NCBI GenBank assembly: GCA_945874105.1 | Contig: CAMCFJ010000012.1 | Span: forward strand, 1-64,000 | Source of the DNA: Candidatus Nitrotoga sp. CP45 | GTDB taxonomy: Bacteria; Pseudomonadota; Gammaproteobacteria; Burkholderiales; Gallionellaceae | Direction of reading: 5' to 3' | Length of the DNA stretch: 64,000 nucleotides | Part shown: in pieces, positions 1 to 8,758 of the stretch | How the letters are laid out: the number at the start of each line of letters is the position of its first letter | Position numbering within the stretch: position 1 is the first letter of the stretch | Program-made: the position numbers and the translations under genes | Notes under the pieces: model-generated | What the model was told of the DNA's origin: nothing | Database searches by the model: none | What the model saw: only the letters and a program-made list of their open reading frames with translations

Positions 1-1
1 T

Positions 2-130
2 TAAAATACTTTTTTAAAGTTCATGAGACCCGGCCTTTGCAGAAATGACTGGTTTAAGCAAAATATGGCGCAACGTGGAAGTCTAACGCCATATCAGTTA
101 TATGAACACTTGCTGATAAAAAGTATTTTA
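2..130. repeat. Imperfect nested palindrome downstream of flhG
   Basis: The first 205 bases hold no gene that I can support. They contain nested inverted repeats: an outer 13-bp pair at 2-14 and 118-130 (TAAAATACTTTTT and its complement), and an inner 8-bp pair at 63-70 and 87-94 (ATATGGCG / CGCCATAT). A short TTCAT match lies between them. The fold sits just past the flhG stop on the minus strand, so it could act as an operon-end structure, or it could be a small mobile-element remnant. Nothing in the sequence decides between these. Confidence 0.4.
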
Positions 131-205
131 TAACGATGCCACATCAAAATGTTGTTTGATTTATAGAGATGCGCCTTATGAAATCCTCATTAATCTGCGT
201 GTGGC

Positions 206-1084
206 CTAATTCAGGGTGCTTACCTGTCGAATCAATCGCTGCATAATATGGGGCAGACCGCCTGACTCTTCGCTCTCAGCAGCGGGCAGCAACATAAGGT
301 TGCGTCCCAGTTCGCCAAATGCCAGCGCAGACTGTGCAGTCGGGAACACATCAAGAACCGGGCGGCATAATTGTGTCGCACGTTTGAGCTTTTCATCAAA
401 CGGAATATAACCTAGATATTCCACGCATACCTGTAAATGTTGGCGTGCTACCTTTGCCACATTGCCAAATACAAGACGTGCTGCCTTCTCATCGCACGCT
501 TTATTAACTACGATCCCAAAGCTCTGCCGCCCATCCTGCGCGGCCAAGCGTTTGATCAAAGCATAACTTTCAGTGATGGCAGAGGCGGTAGAGTTTAACA
601 CTAGCATTAGCGGCTGATTAGGTATCAAGCTGCCAGAAATATCCGGCTCCTTATATGTCGTTGCATCTACCAGTACAATATCAACCTCACTGGAAGCTTC
701 CGCCAAACTTTCCAGCAATTGCTCACGCTCCTGTGCACATAATGTTGGCAGGGCTTGTATGGCTCGTGCCACAGGTAGTATGCGTATATTCTGTGAGCCC
801 GCATGCAGCATGATCTCGTGCATCGTCTTTCCGTGCCGTACAGCATGCAACAAGTCATGATGTGACTTAAGTGCCAGCATTTTACTTACGTTGTTGTGCG
901 ATTGGCTCTCGTCCAGTATAAGCACCTCTTTGCCGGATCGCGCCAAGGCCGTAGCCAGATTCACCACTACACTGGTCGCACCGAAGCCAGTGCGGGCGGC
1001 AGCCACCGTGATCACACGCGTGGAAGCACGAACCAACAGACGGCGCAATCCTTCTGCTTGATCAGTTACGCGTTCAAGCTGCAT
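206..1084 (-). CDS. flhG: FlhG/FleN-like MinD-family flagellar number regulator
   Basis: This 292-residue ParA/MinD-type protein closes the flhB-flhA-flhF-flhG operon. FlhG proteins work with FlhF to control flagellar number and position at the inner face of the membrane. The fold is visible as the N-terminal beta strand and P-loop region, followed by VVVNLATALA and LILDES, and later VDIVLVDATTY at the Walker B-like position. The deviant Walker A is degenerate: residues 31-38 read RTGFGATS, where the family normally has KGG-x-GKT/S, so both lysines are missing. The start ATG lies inside the end of flhF (11-bp overlap), suggesting translational coupling. It lacks an obvious C-terminal amphipathic helix that I can define. 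Identity rests on fold plus neighbourhood; nucleotide hydrolysis is doubtful. Confidence 0.85.
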   Translation of the reverse strand: MQLERVTDQAEGLRRLLVRASTRVITVAAARTGFGATSVVVNLATALARSGKEVLILDESQSHNNVSKMLALKSHHDLLHAVRHGKTMHEIMLHAGSQNIRILPVARAIQALPTLCAQEREQLLESLAEASSEVDIVLVDATTYKEPDISGSLIPNQPLMLVLNSTASAITESYALIKRLAAQDGRQSFGIVVNKACDEKAARLVFGNVAKVARQHLQVCVEYLGYIPFDEKLKRATQLCRPVLDVFPTAQSALAFGELGRNLMLLPAAESEESGGLPHIMQRLIRQVSTLN

Positions 1085-2288
1085 ATTCCTCCCGCATTAC
1101 AGGTGCCGCACCTACTCCCGCCATCAGCGCAGGAAATTCCAGTTCATGCAAAGAGAATGGAGCCGCATTAGCAGATTGTTTGAAGGCGCGATGCAACAGA
1201 TATTCCATGTTCACTTCATGCAAGTCTTCCGGCACGCGTTGTCCGTTGGCAATGTAGTGTAATGTCAATTTGTGGCGCATTGCTACATCCAGCACCGTAC
1301 CAAAGGTTACCGCTTCATCCAGTTTCGTGGGGATGCAACCAATTACCCCCGCACCGTTGTACATGCACACCACATCATTCAGGGTGTCGCCGCTACTGGT
1401 GGCATTAAGCAACAACAGACGTTGCACTCCGGTAGCATTGAACATCTCGGCTTGCGCTGCCATGCGACTATCGCGTTGCCCCATACCGATGGTATCAATC
1501 AGTACCAAATGTTTTTGTTTCAGGCCGGACAAGGTGAGACGTAAATCTTCGGTATCGCGCACTGTATGCACTGACACACCCAGTATTTTGCCATAAATGC
1601 GCAATTGTTCATGCGCACCAATTCTGTAGCTGTCGGTGGTAAGTAATGCCACCTTGTCTGCACCATAGCGAACCACTGCACGTGCCGCCAACTTAGCCGT
1701 GGTGGTGGTTTTTCCAACGCCAGTGGGACCTACCAGTGCAACCACGCCGCCGCGCACGATTAAATCTTCATGCTTCGAGGCGATACGCAAGTTGTTCCCC
1801 AGCACTTGACGCACCCATTCCATATTGGCCGTAGCAGGCATTTTGTCTATCATCTGGCGTGACAGTGCTGGGCTAAATCCGGCATTCAGCAGATTGCGCA
1901 ACATACGTGTGCGTTTTGGGTCGCGTTGCTGCCTATCCGACCACGATAGACAGTCCATCTGTTCCTGCATCATATTACGCATGAACTTGATCTCACTGAG
2001 GATGCCTTGCTGCTCCAGTTGCATAGTAGAGATGGATGATATTGCAGGTTCCGCTTTAACTGCGACAGGCGCTCGCTCCTGCGTAATTATCGCTGCCCTG
2101 GCAGATATGGGGGCCGGTTGCCTGGATTCATCTGTCAACTGGGCAAATGCTGCACTGGCCAGCGCCACAATCTCGACCCCATCGTCCACCTTACGGTTGG
2201 ACAGGATAACCGCATCAGCGCCCATCTCAATGCGTATCAGCCGCAATGCTTCGCGTGAAGTTGTTGCCACAAATTTTTTCATGTTCAT
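1074..2288 (-). CDS. flhF: Flagellar SRP-like GTPase FlhF
   Basis: FlhF is the third SRP-family GTPase (with Ffh and FtsY) and selects the site of flagellar assembly at the cell pole. The 404-residue protein starts with the typical MKKFVATTSREALRLIR segment, has a low-complexity B region to about residue 120, and carries an NG GTPase domain from about 125. The G1 loop GPTGVGKT lies at 187-194, followed by TTDSYRIGAHEQL and the G3 segment LIDTIGMGQRD. The ATG at 2288 overlaps the flhA stop as ATGA and has AGGAGG six bases upstream inside the flhA end, so it is preferred over the in-frame ATG at 2282. It overlaps flhG by 11 bp. Confidence 0.96.
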   Translation of the reverse strand: MNMKKFVATTSREALRLIRIEMGADAVILSNRKVDDGVEIVALASAAFAQLTDESRQPAPISARAAIITQERAPVAVKAEPAISSISTMQLEQQGILSEIKFMRNMMQEQMDCLSWSDRQQRDPKRTRMLRNLLNAGFSPALSRQMIDKMPATANMEWVRQVLGNNLRIASKHEDLIVRGGVVALVGPTGVGKTTTTAKLAARAVVRYGADKVALLTTDSYRIGAHEQLRIYGKILGVSVHTVRDTEDLRLTLSGLKQKHLVLIDTIGMGQRDSRMAAQAEMFNATGVQRLLLLNATSSGDTLNDVVCMYNGAGVIGCIPTKLDEAVTFGTVLDVAMRHKLTLHYIANGQRVPEDLHEVNMEYLLHRAFKQSANAAPFSLHELEFPALMAGVGAAPVMREEYAA

Positions 2289-4369
2289 GCTCTACCTCCT
2301 ACCATTGAAGTTACCCGTACTGCCTTGAAGCCGGGCACTTCCTCATGCGAAATAACCTTGAGTTGCGGCAACGCACGTTTCAGGAAGCGTGCCAGCAAAT
2401 CGCGTAACTGTCCGGGTACCAACAGCACCGTGGGCAGCCCTAATTGTTCTTGCCGCTGTGCAGCAGTTCGCGCCTCTCGCAGAAGCGTATCGGCCAACCC
2501 GGGTTCGATAGCCAAATTGCTGCCGCCCGTCTGCATGGCCTGTATCAAGATATATTCCAGCTCTTTGTCTATGCCGATGACCTGCAATTCCTGCGTCGTG
2601 GGGTAGAACTGCTGCACGATGGCTGGCCCAAGCGCGACACGCACCAAGGCGGTAAGGTGGTGTGCATCCTGAGTCTGGGCGGCGCATTCCGCCAACGTTT
2701 CCAATATCGTACGCATGTCACGGATATGCATTCCTTCGTCGAGCAAGTTCTGCATCACCTTCTGCACTGTAGAAAGCGGGAGCAATTTAGGGATAAGATC
2801 TTCGGTCAACTTGGGTGACAGCTTGCTCAAATGATCGAACAATAGCTGTAATTCCTGTCGGCCCAGTAGTTCAGCGGAATGGGTTTGGATGAGATGGCTT
2901 AGATGGGTGGCGATAACCGTGCTGGCGTCAACCACCGTATAGCCCATGGACTGCGCCTGCTCGCGCATTGCCGTTTCAACCCATACAGCAGGCAGGCCGA
3001 AGGCCGGGTCATGCGTCTGATTTCCCGGTAACGTACCGCTGACGCTGCCGGGATTAATCGCCAGATGCATATTCGGGAAGGCATCGCCAGTACCAATTTC
3101 AACCCCCTTCAGGGTAATCCGGTAAGTATTTGGGCGCAGGTCAAGGTTGTCGCGGATATGCACTGCAGGCGGCAAGAATCCGATGTCATGTGTAAATTTC
3201 TTGCGGATACCCTTGATGCGTCGCAATAGGTCACCGTCCTGTGCCTTATCAACCAGCGCGATAAGACGATACCCGACTTCCAGTCCCAGTATGTCAACTT
3301 GCGACACATCTTCCCAGCTAGCCTCATTGGTTTCCACTGGTGGTGCCACAATACTTGCAGCTTCCGGCTTTTGCTCGACTGTCTTGTTGCGCTGCATGAT
3401 GAAATAAGCCAGACCGCCCAGAGCGCCAGCCAGCAACAAGAAAGAGAAGTGCGGCATGTTGGGAATCAGACCCAACATGCCGATGATACCCGCAGTTAAA
3501 AGCAGCACCTGTGGCTGGCTAAATAACTGCCCCACGATTTGCTGGCTGATATTCTCTTCAGTAGATACACGGCTTACCATCATGCCGGCAGCGGTAGAAA
3601 TAACAAGTGCCGGAATTTGCGCCACCAAACCATCGCCGATGGCTAGCAGGGTGTAGTTATTGGCGGCAGTAGCTATATCGAGGTTGTGTTGAAATACGCC
3701 GATTATCAATCCGCCGATGACATTGATAAAAATGATGATGATGCCCGCTACCGCATCGCCACGTACGAACTTGCTGGCTCCATCCATTGAGCCATAAAAA
3801 TCTGCTTCCTGCGAAATAACAGCACGCCGCCGCCGCGCCTCTTCTTCGCCAATCAGTCCGGCATTAAGGTCGGCGTCAATCGCCATCTGCTTGCCAGGCA
3901 TCGCATCCAATGTGAAGCGTGCTCCAACCTCAGCGATACGTCCTGCACCCTTGGTAATCACCACAAAGTTGATCACCACCAGAATGATGAACACTACTAT
4001 GCCGACTGCATAATTGCCGCCCACCAGGAAATGGCCGAATGCTTCAATCACCTTGCCCGCAGCTCCGGGGCCGGTATGGCCTTCCAGCAGCACCACACGA
4101 GTGGAAGCCACGTTGAGCGAAAGGCGCAGCAGTGTGGTAATCAGCAGAACGGTTGGGAATACGGCAAAATCCAGAATCTTGACGGTATGCATGCTCACCA
4201 GCAACACCATAACGGCCAGTGCAATATTGAAAGTGAACAAAATATCAAGCAGAAACGGCGGCAGCGGCAACACCATCATCGCCAGAATCATCACAATCAG
4301 CACTGGCCCAGCCATGCTGCGCAAATTAATACGCTTGATTAAATTTTGTATGGCTAATAAATCCATCAT
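2285..4369 (-). CDS. flhA: Flagellar type III export gate protein FlhA
   Basis: FlhA is the large export-gate subunit of the flagellar type III secretion apparatus. It forms a nonameric ring in the inner membrane and binds chaperone-substrate complexes through its cytoplasmic domain. The 694 residues fit the family length. About eight membrane segments fill residues 20-320, including the FHIPEP-family signature AEVGARFTLDAMPGKQ near 147-161. A charged linker and the soluble C-terminal domain follow from about 345. The first ATG at 4369 overlaps the flhB stop (ATGA); a second ATG directly follows and could be used instead. Overlap with both flhB and flhF indicates one transcript. Confidence 0.98.
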   Translation of the reverse strand: MMDLLAIQNLIKRINLRSMAGPVLIVMILAMMVLPLPPFLLDILFTFNIALAVMVLLVSMHTVKILDFAVFPTVLLITTLLRLSLNVASTRVVLLEGHTGPGAAGKVIEAFGHFLVGGNYAVGIVVFIILVVINFVVITKGAGRIAEVGARFTLDAMPGKQMAIDADLNAGLIGEEEARRRRAVISQEADFYGSMDGASKFVRGDAVAGIIIIFINVIGGLIIGVFQHNLDIATAANNYTLLAIGDGLVAQIPALVISTAAGMMVSRVSTEENISQQIVGQLFSQPQVLLLTAGIIGMLGLIPNMPHFSFLLLAGALGGLAYFIMQRNKTVEQKPEAASIVAPPVETNEASWEDVSQVDILGLEVGYRLIALVDKAQDGDLLRRIKGIRKKFTHDIGFLPPAVHIRDNLDLRPNTYRITLKGVEIGTGDAFPNMHLAINPGSVSGTLPGNQTHDPAFGLPAVWVETAMREQAQSMGYTVVDASTVIATHLSHLIQTHSAELLGRQELQLLFDHLSKLSPKLTEDLIPKLLPLSTVQKVMQNLLDEGMHIRDMRTILETLAECAAQTQDAHHLTALVRVALGPAIVQQFYPTTQELQVIGIDKELEYILIQAMQTGGSNLAIEPGLADTLLREARTAAQRQEQLGLPTVLLVPGQLRDLLARFLKRALPQLKVISHEEVPGFKAVRVTSMVGGRA

Positions 4370-5517
4370 ATAGAACCTTCTTCATCAGATGCCGGATCAA
4401 GTTGTGGTGGCACCGGCAAGTCATGTGGAGCATCCGGCATGGCACCACTCCCTTGGCGATAACGGCGCAATTGATAAACATAGGCCAATACTTCCGCTAC
4501 GGCGTTGTATAACGCTTCGGGGATGGCCTGCCCCAACTCGGTATGCTTGTGCAAGGCGCGCGCCAGAGGTGGCGCTTCAAGGATAGGCACATTATTCACT
4601 ATGGCAATTTCACGGATGCGTGCAGCAAGCAGATGGGAGCCTTTGGCCACCACGATAGGCGCGCCCATACCCTTTTCGCTATAACTCAATGCCACGGCGT
4701 AGTGTGTGGGGTTGGTCACCACCACGTCGGCAGTCGGAATGTTCGCCATCATGCGGCGGCGTGCCATTTCGCGCTGCATGCTGCGAATGCGTCCCTTAAC
4801 CTGTGGATCGCCCTCGGATTCCCTGGCCTCCTGACGCACCTCTTCCTTGGTCATCTTCAATTTTTTGTTGTGTTCCCACAACTGGAAGGGGACATCCACT
4901 GACGCAATCAGAAACATGCCAACCATAATAGTGACGAAGCTCATCCAAAGCAGATAGCCCAGATGAGGCAAAGAAGCAATTAACGGTTCCGCTATCAACA
5001 TCATCACCGAATCCTTGTTATGCCAGATAGCCCACGCACCTACCCCACCCACTACCAGCGATTTGGCGATAGCCTTGCCAAGTTCGACCAGGCTATTGAT
5101 CGAGAACATGCGGCTTAACCCTGCGATCGGATTGAGTTTTGCAAGGTTGGGTTGTAGTGGCTTCAAGCTGAATATCCAGCCATTAAGCAAGAGAGGGGAC
5201 AGCGCGGCAGTAACAAGCAGCAACAATAGAAATGGCAGAAATGTTAATAGAACTTCCAGCGATAGCGTGTGCAAGCGCGGCAATAATAAATCGGCATTGA
5301 AAGCCAGTGTGGTATCAAGAGTGAGACCGTCACGCAACAGCTTGGTAAGTTGCGCAGACAGCGTGGAACCCATCAGCCATAGCCCGGCACCACCTGCAAA
5401 CAGCACGGTAAAAGTAGACAATTCGCGCGAACGCGCTGCCTGACCTTCTTCACGGGCCTGATCCAGGCGCCGTTGTGAGGGTTGTTCCGTTTTTTCGAGA
5501 TCGCTGTCTTCTGCCAT
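4366..5517 (-). CDS. flhB: Flagellar export switch protein FlhB
   Basis: FlhB sits in the flagellar export gate and switches secretion from rod/hook to filament substrates after self-cleavage. The 383-residue protein opens with MAEDSDLEKTEQPSQRRLDQ, typical of the family. It has four membrane segments at roughly 38-58, 88-115, 143-165 and 185-210, then a cytoplasmic domain with the autocleavage motif NPTH at 269-272. The Pro/Asp-rich tail after about 355 is a variable extension. It is the first gene of the visible operon. GGAG lies about nine bases before the ATG. The promoter must be in the 341-bp gap upstream, but I could not identify it. Confidence 0.97.
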   Translation of the reverse strand: MAEDSDLEKTEQPSQRRLDQAREEGQAARSRELSTFTVLFAGGAGLWLMGSTLSAQLTKLLRDGLTLDTTLAFNADLLLPRLHTLSLEVLLTFLPFLLLLLVTAALSPLLLNGWIFSLKPLQPNLAKLNPIAGLSRMFSINSLVELGKAIAKSLVVGGVGAWAIWHNKDSVMMLIAEPLIASLPHLGYLLWMSFVTIMVGMFLIASVDVPFQLWEHNKKLKMTKEEVRQEARESEGDPQVKGRIRSMQREMARRRMMANIPTADVVVTNPTHYAVALSYSEKGMGAPIVVAKGSHLLAARIREIAIVNNVPILEAPPLARALHKHTELGQAIPEALYNAVAEVLAYVYQLRRYRQGSGAMPDAPHDLPVPPQLDPASDEEGSI

Positions 5518-5858
5518 GACTTATTACTCCACTGACCTATAGTGATTATCAGCAATCTGGAAGAACACAACACGACGAATAACGCGGGTTTTACCGTGTA
5601 TTTCACTCGCTGAATGAGCAGGGAAGCAAATATGTACAAGCTGTGAGGTGGGGCGGATTCAACTCAAAAGTGAATGTGATCAATAATTTTGGTAAAATGG
5701 AAAGTTGATATTTTTGATAAAAAATATGGGTGATCAATCCCCCTTTTAACTTTTGAAGTTGCTATGAATTTGTAGAAGAGAGAAGCACCTTGGACTATAT
5801 CCTTGCAATTTGACGTCATGCCAGTTAGGCATTTTCCCAGATAAGAAAGTGATTCATA
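5518..5858. other. Divergent intergenic region between flhB and an envelope-protein gene
   Basis: This 341-base AT-rich gap separates flhB (minus) from the plus-strand gene at 5859, so it should carry promoters for both. No convincing sigma-28 or sigma-54 site was found. GTGATCAAT occurs twice as a direct repeat (5676-5684 and 5730-5738), 54 bases apart, and could be a regulator site. AAGAAAG at about 5843-5849 is the likely ribosome binding site for the downstream gene. Confidence 0.4.
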
Positions 5859-6650
5859 ATGAAGCAGTTGGTTGAACTTAATTCCGAAATTCTATGGGTC
5901 AAGCACTACTCGAGCGTTGCGGTACTTGGTTTGTTTATATGGTGCATCACCTATTCAATTCCTGGCCATGCAGAATTTCTTGAGGGGAATGCGGCACTAA
6001 CCAGTTCGTCACCACACATTCCTGAGCCGATGTTGTTTGATTTAGTCAGACCATTGGGCGCAAAAAAAGGGGAATTGGAAGTGAATACATTAGCGCAAAA
6101 ACCTTTAAAAGGCGGTGCCGTGGAATGGGCGCCCGAGATTGAATACGCTTTTGCAGATAACTACGCAATTGAACTGGAGCTGCCTTTTGACAATTTAAAT
6201 CTTACAAATTATAAAGTTGCCTTGCAGGGTACATTAAGTAATCCACTTATCGTTGACATGATTCAAGGCTGGCAAGTGATCGGGAATAAAAACCGCAGCA
6301 CCGGGAAGTACTCTGCAGATGCTCTCTATATTAATGGTTATCGCCTATCTAGCACGTGGAGCACGCTCAATATGTTTGGTATAAGACGTACCGTAATGGG
6401 TGGTGATGGAAAAACCATAGCACTGATGAATAACAATCTGTTTTATGATTATTCGCAAAATATAACTTATGGTATTGAAATTAACAATGAAATTAATAAG
6501 GTAGGTCAGTGGAGTTATAGCTTTACGCCCCAAATTCACTTGGATTTAAACCACAATATAGCCTTGCAAACCGGCATTGGTTTCTCCAGGTTAAATGAAA
6601 ACAGGAGCGCGGAAAAATTATTCGCCACGCGTTTAAGTGTTGCCTTTTGA
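5859..6650 (+). CDS. Predicted outer-membrane/secreted beta-rich protein, family not recognised
   Basis: I cannot assign a function to this 263-residue protein. It has an N-terminal hydrophobic segment (about 18-36, AVLGLFIWCITYSIPGHA) followed by a plausible signal-peptidase site after GHA, so it is probably exported. The mature part is rich in alternating hydrophobic/polar stretches and ends in Phe (LFATRLSVAF), as outer-membrane beta-barrels do. Segments such as WAPEIEYAFADNYAIELELPF resemble metal-operon and MetA-type 'transporter' barrels, but the match is only by eye. It is a single-gene unit, divergent from flhB and convergent with the membrane protein at 6748. Nothing links it to the flagellar genes. 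Confidence 0.6.
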   Translation: MKQLVELNSEILWVKHYSSVAVLGLFIWCITYSIPGHAEFLEGNAALTSSSPHIPEPMLFDLVRPLGAKKGELEVNTLAQKPLKGGAVEWAPEIEYAFADNYAIELELPFDNLNLTNYKVALQGTLSNPLIVDMIQGWQVIGNKNRSTGKYSADALYINGYRLSSTWSTLNMFGIRRTVMGGDGKTIALMNNNLFYDYSQNITYGIEINNEINKVGQWSYSFTPQIHLDLNHNIALQTGIGFSRLNENRSAEKLFATRLSVAF

Positions 6651-6747
6651 CAATTGCCATTCGGTATTTGAGAAACCAATCATTTTAGTCAGCATATGCG
6701 CGGTCGTGTAGGGTGGGAAAAGTCGCGAGGTCTTCATCATGTCCCGA

Positions 6748-7563
6748 TTAAAAAGGTGGTGCGCCTGCCACACGCCAAGTTAGATATAGTGCTCCTGCCG
6801 CGCAGGACAAGGTAGTAATAGACAATAATAGCGATTGCAACCATAACCCCATTTTTTCGGGGACCGGAATTTTGGCAGCCAGTGGAATTATGGCCAGGAC
6901 AGGTAAGGCATACCAGGGTAATTGAGCGGTGAGCACTGCGAGGCAGCCAGTCAATCCGGCGATGAATGACAATGGCAGGGTAAAGCTACGCCCGCATGGC
7001 AATCGGCTATTAGATACAGCCTGAAGCAGCAGATAAGCGCTTGCCGCCGCACCCAGAGCTAAACCGAACTGGCCGAGCAGGGCAGAAGCACCAAACAACG
7101 CACACCCCCCAGTGCCCAGTCCTAGTGCCATGCCTGCACTTCCTGCGCGCACTGGTGATCCATGCAATGTATCCATCCAGAATATCAGCCAGCCTACATA
7201 CAATACGCAACCGCCACTCCAAAGCAACATATGCGTCATGTCCTGTTGTTGCAGGATGCGTAACGCCATCCACACTGTCGCGATACCGCCCGCTACAGCG
7301 AGTATCAAGCGTAGTGGGCGCCAATTGAACCGTAGTAGCGTTAAAGCAAGCAGTGCAGAGAGCAGGCCCAGCAGCACGATTTTGCGCGCAGAGGTGAGTG
7401 GATCAATGGAAAAATCACTCACCAAGTAAACAGTGACAGCAAACCCGGCAATGGCAGCCAAACCGCTTAAGCGTAAGCGCTGTAATAACTCTGCCACTAT
7501 CAGCGCGATGACGAAGGGAGCAAGACCACCCTGCACGGCGGGATGGTTCAGAAATTCTTGCAT
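6748..7563 (-). CDS. Uncharacterised multi-pass inner-membrane protein
   Basis: This 271-residue protein is almost entirely hydrophobic, with about eight predicted membrane helices, for example GLAPFVIALIVAELL near the start and LQSLLLSITTLSCAAGALYL near the end. Short polar loops contain no recognisable catalytic motif. I do not recognise the family. It is transcribed alone, converging on the 5859 gene and diverging from htpX. Alanine, leucine and glycine dominate the composition, which does not discriminate between transporter, channel or assembly factor. Confidence 0.65.
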   Translation of the reverse strand: MQEFLNHPAVQGGLAPFVIALIVAELLQRLRLSGLAAIAGFAVTVYLVSDFSIDPLTSARKIVLLGLLSALLALTLLRFNWRPLRLILAVAGGIATVWMALRILQQQDMTHMLLWSGGCVLYVGWLIFWMDTLHGSPVRAGSAGMALGLGTGGCALFGASALLGQFGLALGAAASAYLLLQAVSNSRLPCGRSFTLPLSFIAGLTGCLAVLTAQLPWYALPVLAIIPLAAKIPVPEKMGLWLQSLLLSITTLSCAAGALYLTWRVAGAPPF

Positions 7564-7671
7564 TTTATGCGCACAATGTTATTGATTCCTGATGACATTT
7601 AATTCTCCTATGGAATTTATTCGGCTGCGGCCGAGTCTATTTATAACGTAAATTTGCATTGGTGTGTACCC

Positions 7672-7696
7672 CTTGAAATGTTAGTTGCTACCCCAA
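7672..7696 (+). promoter_or_regulatory. Sigma-32 (RpoH) heat-shock promoter of htpX
   Basis: CTTGAAA at 7672-7678 and CCCCAA at 7691-7696 match the -35 and -10 elements of RpoH promoters. CTTGAA and CCCCAA are separated by 13 bases, within the family's usual range. The site lies about 70 bases before the htpX ATG, in the correct orientation. htpX is a known heat-shock gene in E. coli, so motif and gene agree. Transcription would start at about 7703. Confidence 0.85.
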
Positions 7697-7765
7697 CATT
7701 AAGCATCACGATATGCAAGGGTTATAAATTGCATCCCACATTTTTAGTTCAAGAGAGACATCTAT

Positions 7766-8641
7766 ATGAAACGAATTTTTCTGTTTATCCTGACCAATTT
7801 GGCTGTGCTTTTTGTCATCAGTATCACCTTGCGCTTGCTTGGCGTTGACAAAATATTGAATGAAAGTGGTGGCATCAATTTCAACGCTTTATTAGTCATG
7901 TCGGCGGTAATGGGTTTTGCTGGTTCGCTAATTTCGTTGTTCCTGTCCAAATGGTCGGCCAAAAGGATGGTTGGTGCACAGGTTATTACAAACCCGATTG
8001 ATCCTACTGAGCGCTGGCTGATGGAAACTGTGCACAATCAGGCTCAAGCTGCGGGAATCGGCATGCCTGAAGTCGCTATCTATGAAGCACCAGACGTAAA
8101 TGCTTTTGCTACCGGCTGGAACCGCAACAATGCACTAGTGGCGGTAAGTAGCGGATTGCTGCATAACATGAGCCGGGATGAGATAGAGGCTGTTCTAGCG
8201 CACGAGATCAGCCACGTTGCCAATGGCGACATGATAACGCTTGCGCTTATCCAGGGCGTAGTCAACACTTTTGTAATCTTTTTCTCCAGAATCATTGGCC
8301 ATCTAGTGGATCGTTTGGTGTTCAAGACTGAACGTGAAAATGGCCCAGCTTTCTGGGTCACTAGCATCATCGCACAAATGTTGCTGGGCATCCTGGCCAG
8401 CATGATCGTTATGTGGTTTTCGCGCCAGCGTGAATTTCGTGCCGATGCAGGTGGAGCAAACTTGGCTGGACGCAATAAGATGATCGCTGCATTGGAGAAG
8501 CTTAAAATCAATCACGAACAGGCTACTCTGCCCGAGCAGATGGCAGCGTTTGGAATTGCGGGTGGAGGTGGTTTTGGCAAGTTATTCAGTACTCACCCAT
8601 CTCTTGATGAGCGCATTGAGGCATTACACGCAGGGCGTTAA
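7766..8641 (+). CDS. htpX: Membrane zinc metalloprotease HtpX (M48B)
   Basis: HtpX degrades misfolded inner-membrane proteins together with FtsH. The 291-residue protein has two N-terminal membrane segments (about 4-24 and 42-62), then the zinc-binding HEISH motif at 146-150, a further hydrophobic pair around 156-215 and the downstream FRADAGG segment with the third zinc ligand region. The Gly-rich [22 protein letters not shown] tail is typical. Length and motif spacing match E. coli HtpX. GAGAGA about ten bases before the ATG serves as ribosome binding site. A strong RpoH-type promoter is present upstream, supporting heat-shock control. Confidence 0.97.
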   Translation: MKRIFLFILTNLAVLFVISITLRLLGVDKILNESGGINFNALLVMSAVMGFAGSLISLFLSKWSAKRMVGAQVITNPIDPTERWLMETVHNQAQAAGIGMPEVAIYEAPDVNAFATGWNRNNALVAVSSGLLHNMSRDEIEAVLAHEISHVANGDMITLALIQGVVNTFVIFFSRIIGHLVDRLVFKTERENGPAFWVTSIIAQMLLGILASMIVMWFSRQREFRADAGGANLAGRNKMIAALEKLKINHEQATLPEQMAAFGIAGGGGFGKLFSTHPSLDERIEALHAGR

Positions 8642-8758
8642 GTTGACTGTGATTCTTCATTGAAACCAGTTAATAACATTTGCTCTGGCAAATATAGAAA
8701 GCGGTAGTTTATGTTGGATTTAATAAAATCGAGATTTGATCAGCACCAGAATGACTGA

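Noticed and set aside
5788-5806. Possible sigma-54 promoter (TTGG ... TTGC) before the 5859 gene
   Set aside because: The GG to GC spacing is 11 bases instead of the required 10, and the -24 element lacks GCAC.
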